The position numbers and the translations under genes are program-made. 64,000 nt of DNA from Caballeronia telluris. GTDB taxonomy: Bacteria > Pseudomonadota > Gammaproteobacteria > Burkholderiales > Burkholderiaceae. This document shows, piece after piece, positions 9,795 to 19,829 of this stretch. Position 1 is the stretch's first letter. Each line of letters opens with the position of its first letter. A model generated the notes under the pieces. The model saw only the letters and a list, made by a program, of their open reading frames with translations. It ran no database searches and was not told the DNA's origin. The DNA is taken from the NCBI RefSeq assembly GCF_001544495.1, contig NZ_FCNZ02000009.1, forward strand, positions 62,001 to 126,000. The letters run 5' to 3'.

Positions 9795-11603
9795 TCAGAA
9801 GGCGATGCCGAGCGTCAGATACGGCTTGACGCTCTTGTTCTTGAAACCGTACGCCAGGTCGATGTTCACCGGCCCGACCGGACTGCGCCAGCGCACGCCG
9901 AGGCCCGCGCCCGGCTGGAAGACGCGCTCGCTCCAGGTGTCGGTGGCGGTGCCGATGTCAAAGAACGTCGCGCCGCCCCAGTCGTGCGTGAACCAGTGCT
10001 GGAACTCGGCGCTGCCCGTGACGAGATACTTGGTCGGCAGGATCGAGCCGTCGACGTTATTACCGATGCTCTGATAGCTGTAGCCGCGCACCGAGTTCGA
10101 GCCGCCCGCGCGAAACAAGAGCGACGCCGGAATGCTGTTGGTCGGACCGCTCGTGAACACGCCGCCGAACTCCGCGCGGAACACGAAGAGATCGCGCTTC
10201 GTGATCGGCACGTACTGCAGCAGGTTCGTGTAGAGCCGCCCGAAGGTCTGCTCGGTCGCCACGCCCTTGATCGCGAAGCCCGCCTCCGCGCGGATCAGGT
10301 TGCCGCTCCTCGGAAACAGCGGATCGTCGACGTTGCGGCGAATCCACTGCCACGCGGGCACCAGCGCGCGCGCATTCGACGGGTTCGGCGCGTTCTGCGT
10401 CAGGCGGTCGTCGTAGAAGATCAGCGAATAGGTCGTGTCGATGTTCTGCGTCGAGCGCGAACGCTGCACGCCCACGCGCGCGCTGTAGATGCGCGTGTCC
10501 GACACGTTCGTGTTCGTGTACGACGCGAGCACGCTGTTCACCCAGCCGCGCGTGCCCGGCGGCATCGCGAGCGTCACCTGGCCGTACTGCTGGGTCTGGT
10601 CGAGCCGCCCGGAGACCGTGAACGGATAGGCCGCGCCGAACGTGTCGAGATAGCTGTACGAGCCCTGGATGTGCGGGCCGGTATCGGTCGCGTAGCCGAC
10701 GCCGTAGCGCACGCTGTTATACGGATACTCGCTGACCTTCAGGTGGATCGGCGTGCGCTCGGGCTTGTTGACGTCGTTGTCGGCGTCGATCGCGACGCTC
10801 GCGTAGTACGGCGTGTTCTGCAACTGGCGCTGGAGTTCGTTCACGCGCGCGATGTCGTAGATGTCGCCGGGGTGGATCGGGTCGACGTTGTGGATGATCT
10901 GTTCCGGATAGCGGCGCACGCCGCTCACGTCGAGATCGCCGAACGTGAAGGTCGGGCCGCTGTCGAACACCACCGACAAATCGACGATATGCGTGCGCGG
11001 GTTCACCCGCGCCTGCGAGCGCGCGATTTTCGCGCCCAGATAGCGGCGCGCCCGGAGCGCCTTGAGCGAGGCGTTCTTGGCGTCGTCCCACGCGCTCTCC
11101 GAGAACGGATCGCCCTCCTTCACCGAAAAGGCGAAGCGCGCGGCGTTCTCCCGCGCGCGGTCCTCGGTCGTCACGGCGCCCTTGAACGTCAGGTTGACCG
11201 AGGCGACCTTCGTCTGCGGCCCGGGATCGACGCTCACCGTGACCGATTTCTTGTCGTCGACCGTCTTGACGTCGGTGCGCACGACCGGCGTGAAATACCC
11301 CTCGGTCGCGACGAGACCGCGCACCGACTGCGGCGCCGCCGTGACGAGGAACTCGAACTGGTCCTCGCTGATGTCGTCGCGTTTCGCAAAGCGCGACAAA
11401 TCGAGATGGTCTTTCAGCAAGGAGCGCACGCTGCGCGGCGCTTCGATATCGACGTCGTATTTCGCCCAGGCCGGATGCGCGGCAGCGAGGAGAACCAGCG
11501 GCAAGAACAGGCCGCGCACACGCGCCGCCGCGGCTCGCCGCCAGCCGGCTGTGGCGCGCGCGTGGCGCAGCGGATCGAACAGGCCAAACAGGCGCCCCGC
11601 CAA
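9795..11603 (-). CDS. tamA: Outer-membrane assembly protein TamA (Omp85 family)
   Basis: The product is 602 residues. A signal peptide ends in HPAWA, POTRA domains cover about 50-270, and a 16-strand barrel includes the loop-6 motif VRGY (GGSNSVRGYSYQS). The C-terminus ends in Phe (LGIAF), as outer-membrane barrels do. It is the outer-membrane partner of TamB, encoded next. The start is a TTG at 11603 with GGAGGT placed 6 nt upstream; no ATG fits before the signal peptide. The family assignment is secure and the non-ATG start is well supported. Confidence 0.94.
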   Translation of the reverse strand: MAGRLFGLFDPLRHARATAGWRRAAAARVRGLFLPLVLLAAAHPAWAKYDVDIEAPRSVRSLLKDHLDLSRFAKRDDISEDQFEFLVTAAPQSVRGLVATEGYFTPVVRTDVKTVDDKKSVTVSVDPGPQTKVASVNLTFKGAVTTEDRARENAARFAFSVKEGDPFSESAWDDAKNASLKALRARRYLGAKIARSQARVNPRTHIVDLSVVFDSGPTFTFGDLDVSGVRRYPEQIIHNVDPIHPGDIYDIARVNELQRQLQNTPYYASVAIDADNDVNKPERTPIHLKVSEYPYNSVRYGVGYATDTGPHIQGSYSYLDTFGAAYPFTVSGRLDQTQQYGQVTLAMPPGTRGWVNSVLASYTNTNVSDTRIYSARVGVQRSRSTQNIDTTYSLIFYDDRLTQNAPNPSNARALVPAWQWIRRNVDDPLFPRSGNLIRAEAGFAIKGVATEQTFGRLYTNLLQYVPITKRDLFVFRAEFGGVFTSGPTNSIPASLLFRAGGSNSVRGYSYQSIGNNVDGSILPTKYLVTGSAEFQHWFTHDWGGATFFDIGTATDTWSERVFQPGAGLGVRWRSPVGPVNIDLAYGFKNKSVKPYLTLGIAF

Positions 11604-12099
11604 ACGTGACCTCCGGCGTTGGGATGGTTATCGAGAAAAAAATGAATCGCGGAATCGATTCGTCGGATTGCTCCGGCGGACGGCTGCCCGGGCGGCCGGA
11701 TATCGACGGGCTGCACGCTGCAACCGAATGGCGCAGGCGCTATTTCACCACATCGGTAAGACCTGCCGTCCTAAAAACGACTCGGTGAGAAGCCGCGACG
11801 GGCCGCAGAGCCGGCCGCAAAGCGTCGGAAAGGTCAGCCGAAACGCGGACCGTGCGCCGTTGGACGATTCGCCCGCGCACTTGTTCCGCGCGCGAGCATG
11901 GCGCGGGGCCGCCTTTTTCGGCGTGTTCCGATAGACCTTCGGCGAATCATGCCTTTCCGTCCCGCCGATATCGAACCGGGGCGGGTCGCTTGCGGTAAAA
12001 TTGCGACGATACATCGCGCCGGTCCTGACGCTATAACAGGGCCGCCGCCACCCGGACGCAACGTCCCGGCCCCACGCGGACCTTAACGGAAGTCGAACC
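11604..12099. other. 496-nt intergenic region between divergent tamA and the DUF3460 gene
   Basis: No reading frame with family likeness was found on either strand. The right end has -10-like elements for the plus-strand gene, TAAAAT near 11995-12000 and TATAAC near 12031-12036, neither with a clear -35. The rest is ordinary GC-rich sequence with short inverted repeats. It is long enough to hold regulatory sites or an unrecognised small RNA. Confidence 0.4.
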
Positions 12100-12285
12100 A
12101 TGTACCAGTCGGACATCACCCAGTTCATCAATCAGCTGAAAACGCAGAAGCCGTCGCTGGAAGAAGAACAGCGCCGCGGCCGCGCGCTCCTGTGGGACAA
12201 GCAGCCCATCGACCTCGACGAGCGCACGAAGCAGCAAACCTCGCGCGTGCAACAGACGCCCTACGTCTACTACCAGAACTTCTGA
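12100..12285 (+). CDS. DUF3460 family small protein
   Basis: This 61-residue soluble, charged protein starts MYQSDITQFINQLK and ends TPYVYYQNF. It matches the small DUF3460 family, known from Burkholderiales and of unknown function. It has no signal peptide or membrane segment. It lies 2 nt upstream of scpA, so the two are almost certainly co-transcribed and probably translationally coupled. Confidence 0.85.
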   Translation: MYQSDITQFINQLKTQKPSLEEEQRRGRALLWDKQPIDLDERTKQQTSRVQQTPYVYYQNF

Positions 12286-12287
12286 AC

Positions 12288-13199
12288 GTGAGTTCCGCCC
12301 GCGAGGCGCAGCCGGCAACGGAACCGCCTCACCCGGACGCGCGCCACGGACATGCGCGCGATGAGCGCGCAGAAGCGCTCGCCACGCCCGCCACCGATTC
12401 GACGCCCGATACCATCGACGGCGTCGCTTTCGCGCATCTGTACGGCGAACCGCTCTGGAAGCTCCCGACGGATCTGTACATTCCGCCGGACGCGCTCGAA
12501 GTCTTTCTGGAAGCGTTCGAAGGTCCGCTCGACCTGTTGCTCTACCTGATCCGCAAGCAGAACTTCAACGTCCTCGACATTCCGATGGCGGACGTCACCG
12601 CGCAGTATCTCGGCTACGTCGAGCAGATCCGCGAGTCGAATCTGGAACTTGCGGCGGAATACCTGCTGATGGCGGCGATGCTGATCGAGATCAAGTCGCG
12701 CATGCTGCTGCCGGTGAAGAAGGCGGACACCGGCGAGGAAGCCGAAGACCCGCGCGCCGAACTCGTGCGGCGCCTGCTCGAATACGAGCAGATGAAGCTC
12801 GCCGCGATGCGGCTCGACCAGTTGCCGCAGCTCGGGCGCGACTTCCTGCGCGCCGAGGTCTATATCGAGCAGGCGCAGACGCAGCGTTTCCCCGACGTCG
12901 AAGTCGCCGACCTGCGCGCCGCCTGGGCCGACGTCATCAAGCGCGCGAAGCTCGTGCAGCATCACAAGATTTCGCGCGAAGAGCTTTCGGTACGCGAGCA
13001 CATGAGCGTGATTTTGCGGCGTCTGCAAGACACGCGCTTCATGGAGTTCTCCGAGCTCTTCGACACCTCGCGCGGCGTGCCCGTCGTCGTGGTGAATTTC
13101 ATCGCGATGCTCGAACTGTCGCGCGAATCGCTGATCGAGATCACCCAGGCCGAACCGTATGCCCCCATCTACGTGAGACTGGCGTATTCGCCTGCCTGA
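12288..13199 (+). CDS. scpA: Segregation and condensation protein A
   Basis: The product is 303 residues, starting at a GTG 2 nt after the DUF3460 stop. ScpA is the kleisin of the SMC-ScpAB condensin. The N-terminal domain has the family sequence FEGPLDLLLYLIRKQ (about 78-92), and the C-terminal winged helix contacts the SMC head. The first 50 residues are rich in Ala/Pro/His and look disordered. No scpB is present here; in this group it is commonly elsewhere. The locus continues into panC and panD. Confidence 0.94.
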   Translation: MSSAREAQPATEPPHPDARHGHARDERAEALATPATDSTPDTIDGVAFAHLYGEPLWKLPTDLYIPPDALEVFLEAFEGPLDLLLYLIRKQNFNVLDIPMADVTAQYLGYVEQIRESNLELAAEYLLMAAMLIEIKSRMLLPVKKADTGEEAEDPRAELVRRLLEYEQMKLAAMRLDQLPQLGRDFLRAEVYIEQAQTQRFPDVEVADLRAAWADVIKRAKLVQHHKISREELSVREHMSVILRRLQDTRFMEFSELFDTSRGVPVVVVNFIAMLELSRESLIEITQAEPYAPIYVRLAYSPA

Positions 13200-13228
13200 G
13201 CGCCCTTGCGCCCTTGCGCCTCCAATAA

Positions 13229-14119
<891 letters not shown>

Positions 14120-14133
14120 GCAAGACAAACGAC

Positions 14134-14520
14134 ATGCTGCGAACCCTGCTGAAATCGAAGATTCACCGCGCGACCGTCACGCATTGCGAGTTGCATTACG
14201 AAGGCTCGTGCGCCATCGACGAAAACCTGCTCGAAGCGGCCAATCTGGTCGAAAACGAGCAGATCGACATCTGGAACGTGAACAACGGCGAACGCCTGAC
14301 CACTTACGCGATCAAGGGCGAGCGCGGCAGCGGCATGATTTCGCTGAACGGCTCGGCGGCGCGGCGCGCGCAACTGGGCGATCTGGTGATCATCGCCGCG
14401 TTTGCGCAAGTCGATGAGGCGGAACTGAAGGCGGGCTGGAAGCCGGATCTCGTCTTCGTCGACGAGAACAACCGCATCAAGGGCAGCCGCGACCACGTTC
14501 CCACGCAGAACTGGACCTGA
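14134..14520 (+). CDS. panD: Aspartate 1-decarboxylase
   Basis: The 128-residue proenzyme makes beta-alanine from aspartate. The self-cleavage site Gly24-Ser25 (YEGSCAID) gives the pyruvoyl cofactor from Ser25. Lys9 and Tyr58-region residues are in place. It is 14 nt after panC in the same operon. The length fits the family. Confidence 0.97.
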   Translation: MLRTLLKSKIHRATVTHCELHYEGSCAIDENLLEAANLVENEQIDIWNVNNGERLTTYAIKGERGSGMISLNGSAARRAQLGDLVIIAAFAQVDEAELKAGWKPDLVFVDENNRIKGSRDHVPTQNWT

Positions 14521-14538
14521 ACGCGCGGGCGGACGCGC

Positions 14539-15162
14539 TCAACGCCCCGCCCACGCGACGATCGGCTGCCACTGCTCCAGATCCTTCTCGACGCGGCTTT
14601 TCGCGACGTCCCACACCGTCAGCCCGTGCGCCGCGAGTTGCACGTAATTCTGCGTATCGCGCAAGAATCCCAGCACCGGCAGATCGAGCCCTTCGACGAA
14701 CCGGTGCAACTGCTCGGCCGAGCGCGTGCGCGCATCCACGCGCATGCCCACCACGCCGATTTCGATCGTGCCCTTTCGCACCGCCTTTTCCTTCGACAAT
14801 TTCTGCAGGAAATCCTGCGTCGCGAGAATGTCGAACATGGATGGCTGGAGCGGCACGATCACCTTGTCCGCTAGTTCGAGCGCGAGCGCGAGCCGATTGC
14901 CGTGAACCCCGGCGGGCGTATCGACGACCGCTTTCTCCAGACCTTTCGGCGGCTTCGCGGGCGCATCGACGTCGAGCGTCCATTCCTCGATTTTCGCCAG
15001 CGTGTCCGGCCGCAAGGCGAGCCACGCGTGAGCGGAGCGCTGCTTGTCGAGGTCCGCGAGCGCGACCCACTCGCCGTTCGCCGCGAAATACCCCGCCAGA
15101 TTGGTCGCGAGCGTGCTTTTGCCGACGCCGCCCTTCGGATTCGCCACCACGATCACCGTCAT
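14539..15162 (-). CDS. ParA/MinD-family ATPase, orphan
   Basis: The product is 207 residues. The deviant Walker A KGGVGKST (10-17), Walker A' (ALADLDKQRSA, about 33-43) and VVDTPAG (about 78-84) place it among small ParA-type ATPases. No parB-like partner or centromere-like repeat is visible nearby, so its cargo is unknown. It converges with panD (18 nt between stops) and is divergent from the thioesterase gene. Confidence 0.85.
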   Translation of the reverse strand: MTVIVVANPKGGVGKSTLATNLAGYFAANGEWVALADLDKQRSAHAWLALRPDTLAKIEEWTLDVDAPAKPPKGLEKAVVDTPAGVHGNRLALALELADKVIVPLQPSMFDILATQDFLQKLSKEKAVRKGTIEIGVVGMRVDARTRSAEQLHRFVEGLDLPVLGFLRDTQNYVQLAAHGLTVWDVAKSRVEKDLEQWQPIVAWAGR

Positions 15163-15321
15163 GAAGTTTCCCGAGTGTTCTGACGACGGCCGGCATCGCC
15201 CGGAACTGCGGCGATCCCGCCCGCCGGTTCATTGTTTTGGAACCTGCAATGCGCGAGCCGTTGATATTATCGGTAAAACCGGCGCGACCGGAACCTCTCC
15301 CGAACAGCCAACCCGCTCCCC

Positions 15322-15741
15322 ATGACCCTACTTCGTCCCGATGTCACGCTCGAATACCTGCGCAAGCGCCAGCGCGGCTGCCTGCCGGAGCTTTTGGGCG
15401 TCGAGCTTGTGTCGCTCGAAAGCGGCGCGCTCGTCGGCGAACTGCCGATCCGGCCCGAACTGCTCGCCCCGAACGGCTTTCTGCATGCCGCGAGCGTGAT
15501 CGGCCTCGCGGATACCTGCTGCGGCTACGCGTGCATCGCGCATCTGCCCGAAGGCGCGAAGAATTTCACGACCGTCGAGCTGAAAAGCAACCACGTGGGG
15601 ACCGCGCGCGAAGGCAAAATCATCGCGAAGGCAACGGCCGTGCACCTCGGCCGCAGCACGCACGTCTGGGACGCGACGGTGACGAACGCCGACGGCAAGA
15701 CCGTCGCGCTCTTTCGCTGCACGCAGATGATTCTGTATTGA
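15322..15741 (+). CDS. PaaI-family hotdog-fold thioesterase
   Basis: The 139-residue single hotdog domain has the family segment NGFLHAASVIGLADTCCG (about 51-68), with the catalytic-site region following it, and ends in RCTQMILY. It is probably an acyl-CoA thioesterase; the substrate cannot be told from sequence. A TATTAT element upstream (near 15264-15270) may be its -10. Confidence 0.85.
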   Translation: MTLLRPDVTLEYLRKRQRGCLPELLGVELVSLESGALVGELPIRPELLAPNGFLHAASVIGLADTCCGYACIAHLPEGAKNFTTVELKSNHVGTAREGKIIAKATAVHLGRSTHVWDATVTNADGKTVALFRCTQMILY

Positions 15742-15766
15742 TCCGCTTTGATCGGCTCCCGGCGCG

Positions 15767-17239
15767 TCAGCCGAACGCCGCCGCGACCTTATCCAGATCG
15801 AGCGATTGAGCGAGCGTATCGGCGAGCCGGTCGAGCGACGCTTCGCGCAGCGCCGGATAGTCGAGCGCCTCCGCCCCGTCGACGCCCGCCCACGCGAGCA
15901 GCGCCGCGCACGCCTCGGGCGTGTCGAAGAGGCCGTGCAGGTAGGTGGCCGCGATCTGGCCGTCTTCCGATACGGCGCCGTCCGGCCGTCCGTCGGCGAG
16001 CCGCACCGCCGGCCGCGCGAGCGCCGCGCCGCTTGTACGCCCCATGTGGATCTCGTAGCCGCGCACGGTGGCCGCATCGTCCCCGAAAGCGAGCCGCCCG
16101 CCGACGTTCTCGAGCAGCTTGTGCGGCGTGAGCGTCGTCGACAGATCGAGCACGCCGAGCCCTGTTACCCGCCCCGCCGGACCTTCGATGCCGTCCGGAT
16201 CGTCGATCTCGCGTCCGAGCATCTGCATGCCGCCGCAAATGCCGAGCACCTTGCCGCCATAGCGCAGATGCCGCCCGATCGCGCGATCCCAGCCGTTCTC
16301 GCGCAGCCACGCGAGATCGCGCTGCACGCTTTTCGAGCCGGGCAGCACGATCAGATCGGCCGGCGGCGGCGCCATGCCGCCGCGCACGTATTCGAATTCG
16401 ACCTGGCGATGAGCGCGCAACGCGTCGAAATCCGTGTGATTGCTGATGCGCGGCAGCGCGGGCACGATCACCTTCAGCGCATGGCGCGCGCTGCGCGTGC
16501 GGGACTCGCGCGGCAGCATGTCCTCGGCGTCGAGCGTGAGACCGTGCAGATACGGCACGACGCCCAGCACCGGCTTGCCCGTCCGCGCTTCGAGCCAGTC
16601 GAGCCCGGGCTGCAACAGGCCGATGTCGCCGCGAAACCGGTTGATGACGAAACCGCGAATCCGCGCGCGCTCGCTGTCGGAGAGACACGCGAGCGTGCCG
16701 ACCAGATGTGCGAACACGCCGCCGCGATCGATGTCCGCGACCAGCACGACCGGACAATCGACGCGCTCCGCAAAACCCATGTTCGCGATGTCGCGATCGC
16801 GCAGGTTCACTTCGGCGGGACTGCCCGCGCCTTCGACGATCACCGTGTCGAAGCCCGTCGTAAGGCGCCCGTAGGACGCGAGCACGGCCTCGAACGCGAC
16901 GCTCTTGTACTCGTGATACGCCCGCGCGTCGAGGTTCGCGTGCGCGTGGCCGTGGATGATGACCTGCGCGCCGCGATCGCTCGTCGGCTTGAGGAGCACG
17001 GGATTGAAGTCGATCTGCGCATCGACGCCGGCCGCGAGCGCCTGCAACGCCTGCGCGCGGCCGATCTCGCCGCCGTCGACGGTGACCGCGCTGTTGAGCG
17101 CCATGTTCTGCGGCTTGAACGGCGCGACCCGCACGCCGCCGCGCCGCGCGAGCCGGCACAGGCCAGCGACGAGCGTGCTCTTGCCGGCATCGGAGGTCGT
17201 GCCCTGGATCATCAGCGTGCCGTGCGGGGCGAAGTGCAT
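15767..17239 (-). CDS. cobQ: Cobyric acid synthase (glutamine-hydrolysing)
   Basis: The product is 490 residues and amidates adenosylcobyrinic acid a,c-diamide at four positions. The N-terminal dethiobiotin-synthetase-like ATPase begins [18 protein letters not shown]. The C-terminal class I glutaminase holds the nucleophile in [10 protein letters not shown] and the catalytic His in YLHGLF. It is divergent from cobU (70 nt between the starts), forming one end of the cobalamin locus. Confidence 0.96.
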   Translation of the reverse strand: MHFAPHGTLMIQGTTSDAGKSTLVAGLCRLARRGGVRVAPFKPQNMALNSAVTVDGGEIGRAQALQALAAGVDAQIDFNPVLLKPTSDRGAQVIIHGHAHANLDARAYHEYKSVAFEAVLASYGRLTTGFDTVIVEGAGSPAEVNLRDRDIANMGFAERVDCPVVLVADIDRGGVFAHLVGTLACLSDSERARIRGFVINRFRGDIGLLQPGLDWLEARTGKPVLGVVPYLHGLTLDAEDMLPRESRTRSARHALKVIVPALPRISNHTDFDALRAHRQVEFEYVRGGMAPPPADLIVLPGSKSVQRDLAWLRENGWDRAIGRHLRYGGKVLGICGGMQMLGREIDDPDGIEGPAGRVTGLGVLDLSTTLTPHKLLENVGGRLAFGDDAATVRGYEIHMGRTSGAALARPAVRLADGRPDGAVSEDGQIAATYLHGLFDTPEACAALLAWAGVDGAEALDYPALREASLDRLADTLAQSLDLDKVAAAFG

Positions 17240-17309
17240 GGGTTGGTTTTCCGTGTGATGCGCGGGTTAGGACGGGCCCGATATCTTAGCCCGCCGTTAC
17301 AATGTCGCG

Positions 17310-17867
17310 ATGACCTCCTCTGCTCCATCGCGCGATCTCACCTTCGTGCTCGGCGGCGCGCGCTCAGGCAAGAGCGCGCATGCCGAGCGGCTCGCCATCG
17401 AAAGCGGCCTGCCCGTGACCTACGTCGCGACCGCGCACATCGGCGACGCGGAGTTCGAAGCGCGCGTGGCGCTGCATCGCGAGCGGCGGCCCGCGCACTG
17501 GTCGCTCGTCGAGGCGCCGCTCGATCTCGCGGGCGCGCTCTCTTCGGCGGCGCGCGCCGGCCATTGCGTCCTGATCGACTGCCTGACGCTGTGGCTCGCC
17601 AATCTGTTGTGCCCCGCCGAAGACACCGCAAGCAACGAAGCGCCCGCCGTCCCCGAGCACACCCTGAACGCCTTCGATACTGCCTTGGCCGATGCGCCGG
17701 GCAAGATCATCGTCGTGAGCAACGAAATCGGCATGGGCGTCGTGCCGCTCGGCTCGGTGACGCGTCTTTACGTCGACGAACTCGGGCGCCTGAACCAGCG
17801 CGTCGCCGCCACGAGCACCCGCGCGCTCCTGATGGCCGCGGGGCTGCCGCTCGTGCTCAAGGGCTAG
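17310..17867 (+). CDS. cobU: Adenosylcobinamide kinase / guanylyltransferase
   Basis: The 185-residue bifunctional enzyme phosphorylates adenosylcobinamide and then adds GMP. The P-loop FVLGGARSGKSAHAE is at about 10-24, and VVSNEIGMGVVP is the second family signature. TACAAT at 17298-17303 sits 6 nt before the ATG and no Shine-Dalgarno sequence is seen, which suggests a leaderless start. It is first in the operon cobU-cbiB-cobD-btuF. Confidence 0.95.
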   Translation: MTSSAPSRDLTFVLGGARSGKSAHAERLAIESGLPVTYVATAHIGDAEFEARVALHRERRPAHWSLVEAPLDLAGALSSAARAGHCVLIDCLTLWLANLLCPAEDTASNEAPAVPEHTLNAFDTALADAPGKIIVVSNEIGMGVVPLGSVTRLYVDELGRLNQRVAATSTRALLMAAGLPLVLKG

Positions 17868-17872
17868 CCGCG

Positions 17873-18814
17873 ATGCTCGTCCTCTCCTTCTACGCCATGG
17901 CGATGCTCGCGATTGCGGGCGTCGTCGTCGACCGGCTGATCGGCGAGCCGCGCACACGCCATCCGCTCGTCGGCTTCGGCACGCTCGCGGCGCGCCTCGA
18001 AGCGCGCATGAACAGCGGTTTTCGCGCGCGGCCGGCGGGAATACTCGCGTGGTTCGCCGCCGTCGTGCCGCCCGTCGCGATTGCGTGGCTGCTGGTGAGC
18101 GTGCTGCCGTTCACGCTCGCATGCATCGTCCACGTCGTGCTGCTGTGGTTCGCGCTCGGCGCGCGAAGCCTGCGCGACCACATCGCGCCGATCGCGCGCG
18201 CGCTCGGCCGCGGCGACCTCGACGAAGCACGCATGCTCACCGCGCGCATCGTGTCGCGCGAGACCGCGAACGCCGACGAAGGCGCGCTGTCGCGGGCGGC
18301 GGTCGAATCGGCGCTGGAAAACGGCAACGACGCGATCTTCGGCGCGCTCTTCTGGTTCGCCGTCGCGGGCGGTCCGGGCGCGCTCGCGTTTCGTCTCGCC
18401 AATACGCTCGATGCGATGTGGGGCTATCGCACGCCGCGCTATCTGCGTTTCGGCTGGGCCGCCGCGCGCTTCGACGACGTCCTCAACTTCGTGCCCGCGC
18501 GGCTCACCGCCGCGAGCTACGCGCTCCTCGGCGACACGCGCACGGCGTGGCACTGCTGGCGCACGCAGGCGCCGTCGTGGGACAGCCCCAACGCGGGCCC
18601 GGTAATGGCGTCGGGCGCGGGCAGCCTGAACGTGCTGATCGGCGGACCGGCCATCTATAACGGGACGCTGGAATCGCGTCCGGTGCTCGGCGCGGGAATG
18701 GCCGCGATGCCCGTGCACGTGGTCGCGGCATTGAAGCTCATCGAGCGCTCGACGGTACTGTGGCTCGCGCTTTTGCTCGTGGCCGCGTTCATCAGCGTGG
18801 GCGCGCATGTCTGA
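17873..18814 (+). CDS. cbiB: Adenosylcobinamide-phosphate synthase
   Basis: The 313-residue inner-membrane protein attaches the aminopropanol (phosphate) arm to adenosylcobyric acid. Several hydrophobic segments are visible. The N-terminal signature DRLIGEPRTRHPLVGFG and the central ESALENGNDAIFGALFW are typical of CbiB/CobD (Pseudomonas naming). It starts 5 nt after cobU and overlaps the next gene by 8 nt. Confidence 0.94.
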   Translation: MLVLSFYAMAMLAIAGVVVDRLIGEPRTRHPLVGFGTLAARLEARMNSGFRARPAGILAWFAAVVPPVAIAWLLVSVLPFTLACIVHVVLLWFALGARSLRDHIAPIARALGRGDLDEARMLTARIVSRETANADEGALSRAAVESALENGNDAIFGALFWFAVAGGPGALAFRLANTLDAMWGYRTPRYLRFGWAAARFDDVLNFVPARLTAASYALLGDTRTAWHCWRTQAPSWDSPNAGPVMASGAGSLNVLIGGPAIYNGTLESRPVLGAGMAAMPVHVVAALKLIERSTVLWLALLLVAAFISVGAHV

Positions 18815-19829
18815 GCCGATTCATGAGCCGATCCGCCACGGCGGCAACCTGCGTGAAGCTGCGCGCCGCTATTCGATTCCGCTCGAAGACTGGCTCGACC
18901 TCTCGACCGGCATCAATCCGCTCGGCTTTCCGGTGCCGCCGGTGCCGCCCGACGCGTGGCGGCGTCTGCCCGAAGACGACGACGGTCTCGCCGAAGCCGC
19001 CGCGCTTTATTACGGCGCGAAGGCGGCGCTGCCGGTGGCGGGAAGCCAGGCGGCGATCCGCGTCCTGCCGACGCTTCTTGCGCACGGCGAGGCGGCGGTT
19101 GCACCGCTGACCTACGGCGAGTACGCGCCCGCCTTCGAGCGCGCGGGACATCGCGTCGTGCCGCTCGATGTGTCGGCGCACGAATTGCCCTTGCACGTCG
19201 ATCACGCGATCGTCGCGAACCCGAACAATCCGACCGCCGAACGCATCCCGCGCGACACGCTGCTCCGCTGGCATGCGCAGCTCGCGAAGCGCGGCGGCAC
19301 GCTGATCGTCGACGAAGCATTCGCCGATGCCTTCGATCCCGCCGGTCCGCACGCGTCGCTCGCCAACGAGACGGATCGCGAAGGTCTCGTCGTGTTGCGC
19401 TCGGTCGGCAAGTTCTTCGGTCTCGCGGGCATTCGCGCGGGTTTTGTGCTCGCCGCCGCGCCGTTGCGCGCCGCGCTCGCCGGGACGCTCGGCGCGTGGA
19501 CGGTGAGCGGCCCGGCGCGTCACGCGGTCGAGGCCGCGTTCGCCGACCGCGCATGGCAACGCGCGACGCGCGAGCGGCTCGCCAACAACAGCGCGCGTCT
19601 CGCCGCGCTGATCGCGCAGCACGGTTTCGACGACGTGAAGTCAACGCCGCTCTTCGTCTGGTTTCAGGACACCGATGCCGCGACGCTGCAGCACGCGCTC
19701 GCCACGCGCGGCATCTGGACGCGCCTTTTCGACCGCGCCGGAATGACGCCGAGCCTGCGCATCGGCCTGCCCGGCTCCGAGGACGACTGGGCGCGACTTT
19801 CGCGTGCCTTGTCGGAGAGTCGCGCATGA
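18807..19829 (+). CDS. cobD: Threonine-phosphate decarboxylase
   Basis: The 340-residue fold-type I PLP enzyme makes (R)-1-amino-2-propanol phosphate for the CbiB reaction. HGGN near the N-terminus, NPNNPTA (about 133-139), the VDEAFAD segment and the PLP lysine in SVGKFFGLAG are visible. It overlaps cbiB by 8 nt and btuF by 4 nt, so translational coupling is likely. In Pseudomonas nomenclature this is CobC. Confidence 0.92.
   Translation: MSEPIHEPIRHGGNLREAARRYSIPLEDWLDLSTGINPLGFPVPPVPPDAWRRLPEDDDGLAEAAALYYGAKAALPVAGSQAAIRVLPTLLAHGEAAVAPLTYGEYAPAFERAGHRVVPLDVSAHELPLHVDHAIVANPNNPTAERIPRDTLLRWHAQLAKRGGTLIVDEAFADAFDPAGPHASLANETDREGLVVLRSVGKFFGLAGIRAGFVLAAAPLRAALAGTLGAWTVSGPARHAVEAAFADRAWQRATRERLANNSARLAALIAQHGFDDVKSTPLFVWFQDTDAATLQHALATRGIWTRLFDRAGMTPSLRIGLPGSEDDWARLSRALSESRA

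Noticed and set aside
7110..11609. A 1499-codon open frame on the plus strand opposite tamB and tamA
   Set aside because: It is antisense to two clear genes, is dominated by Arg/Ala/Glu/His as expected from the complement of GC-rich codons, has no domain likeness and no ribosome binding site.
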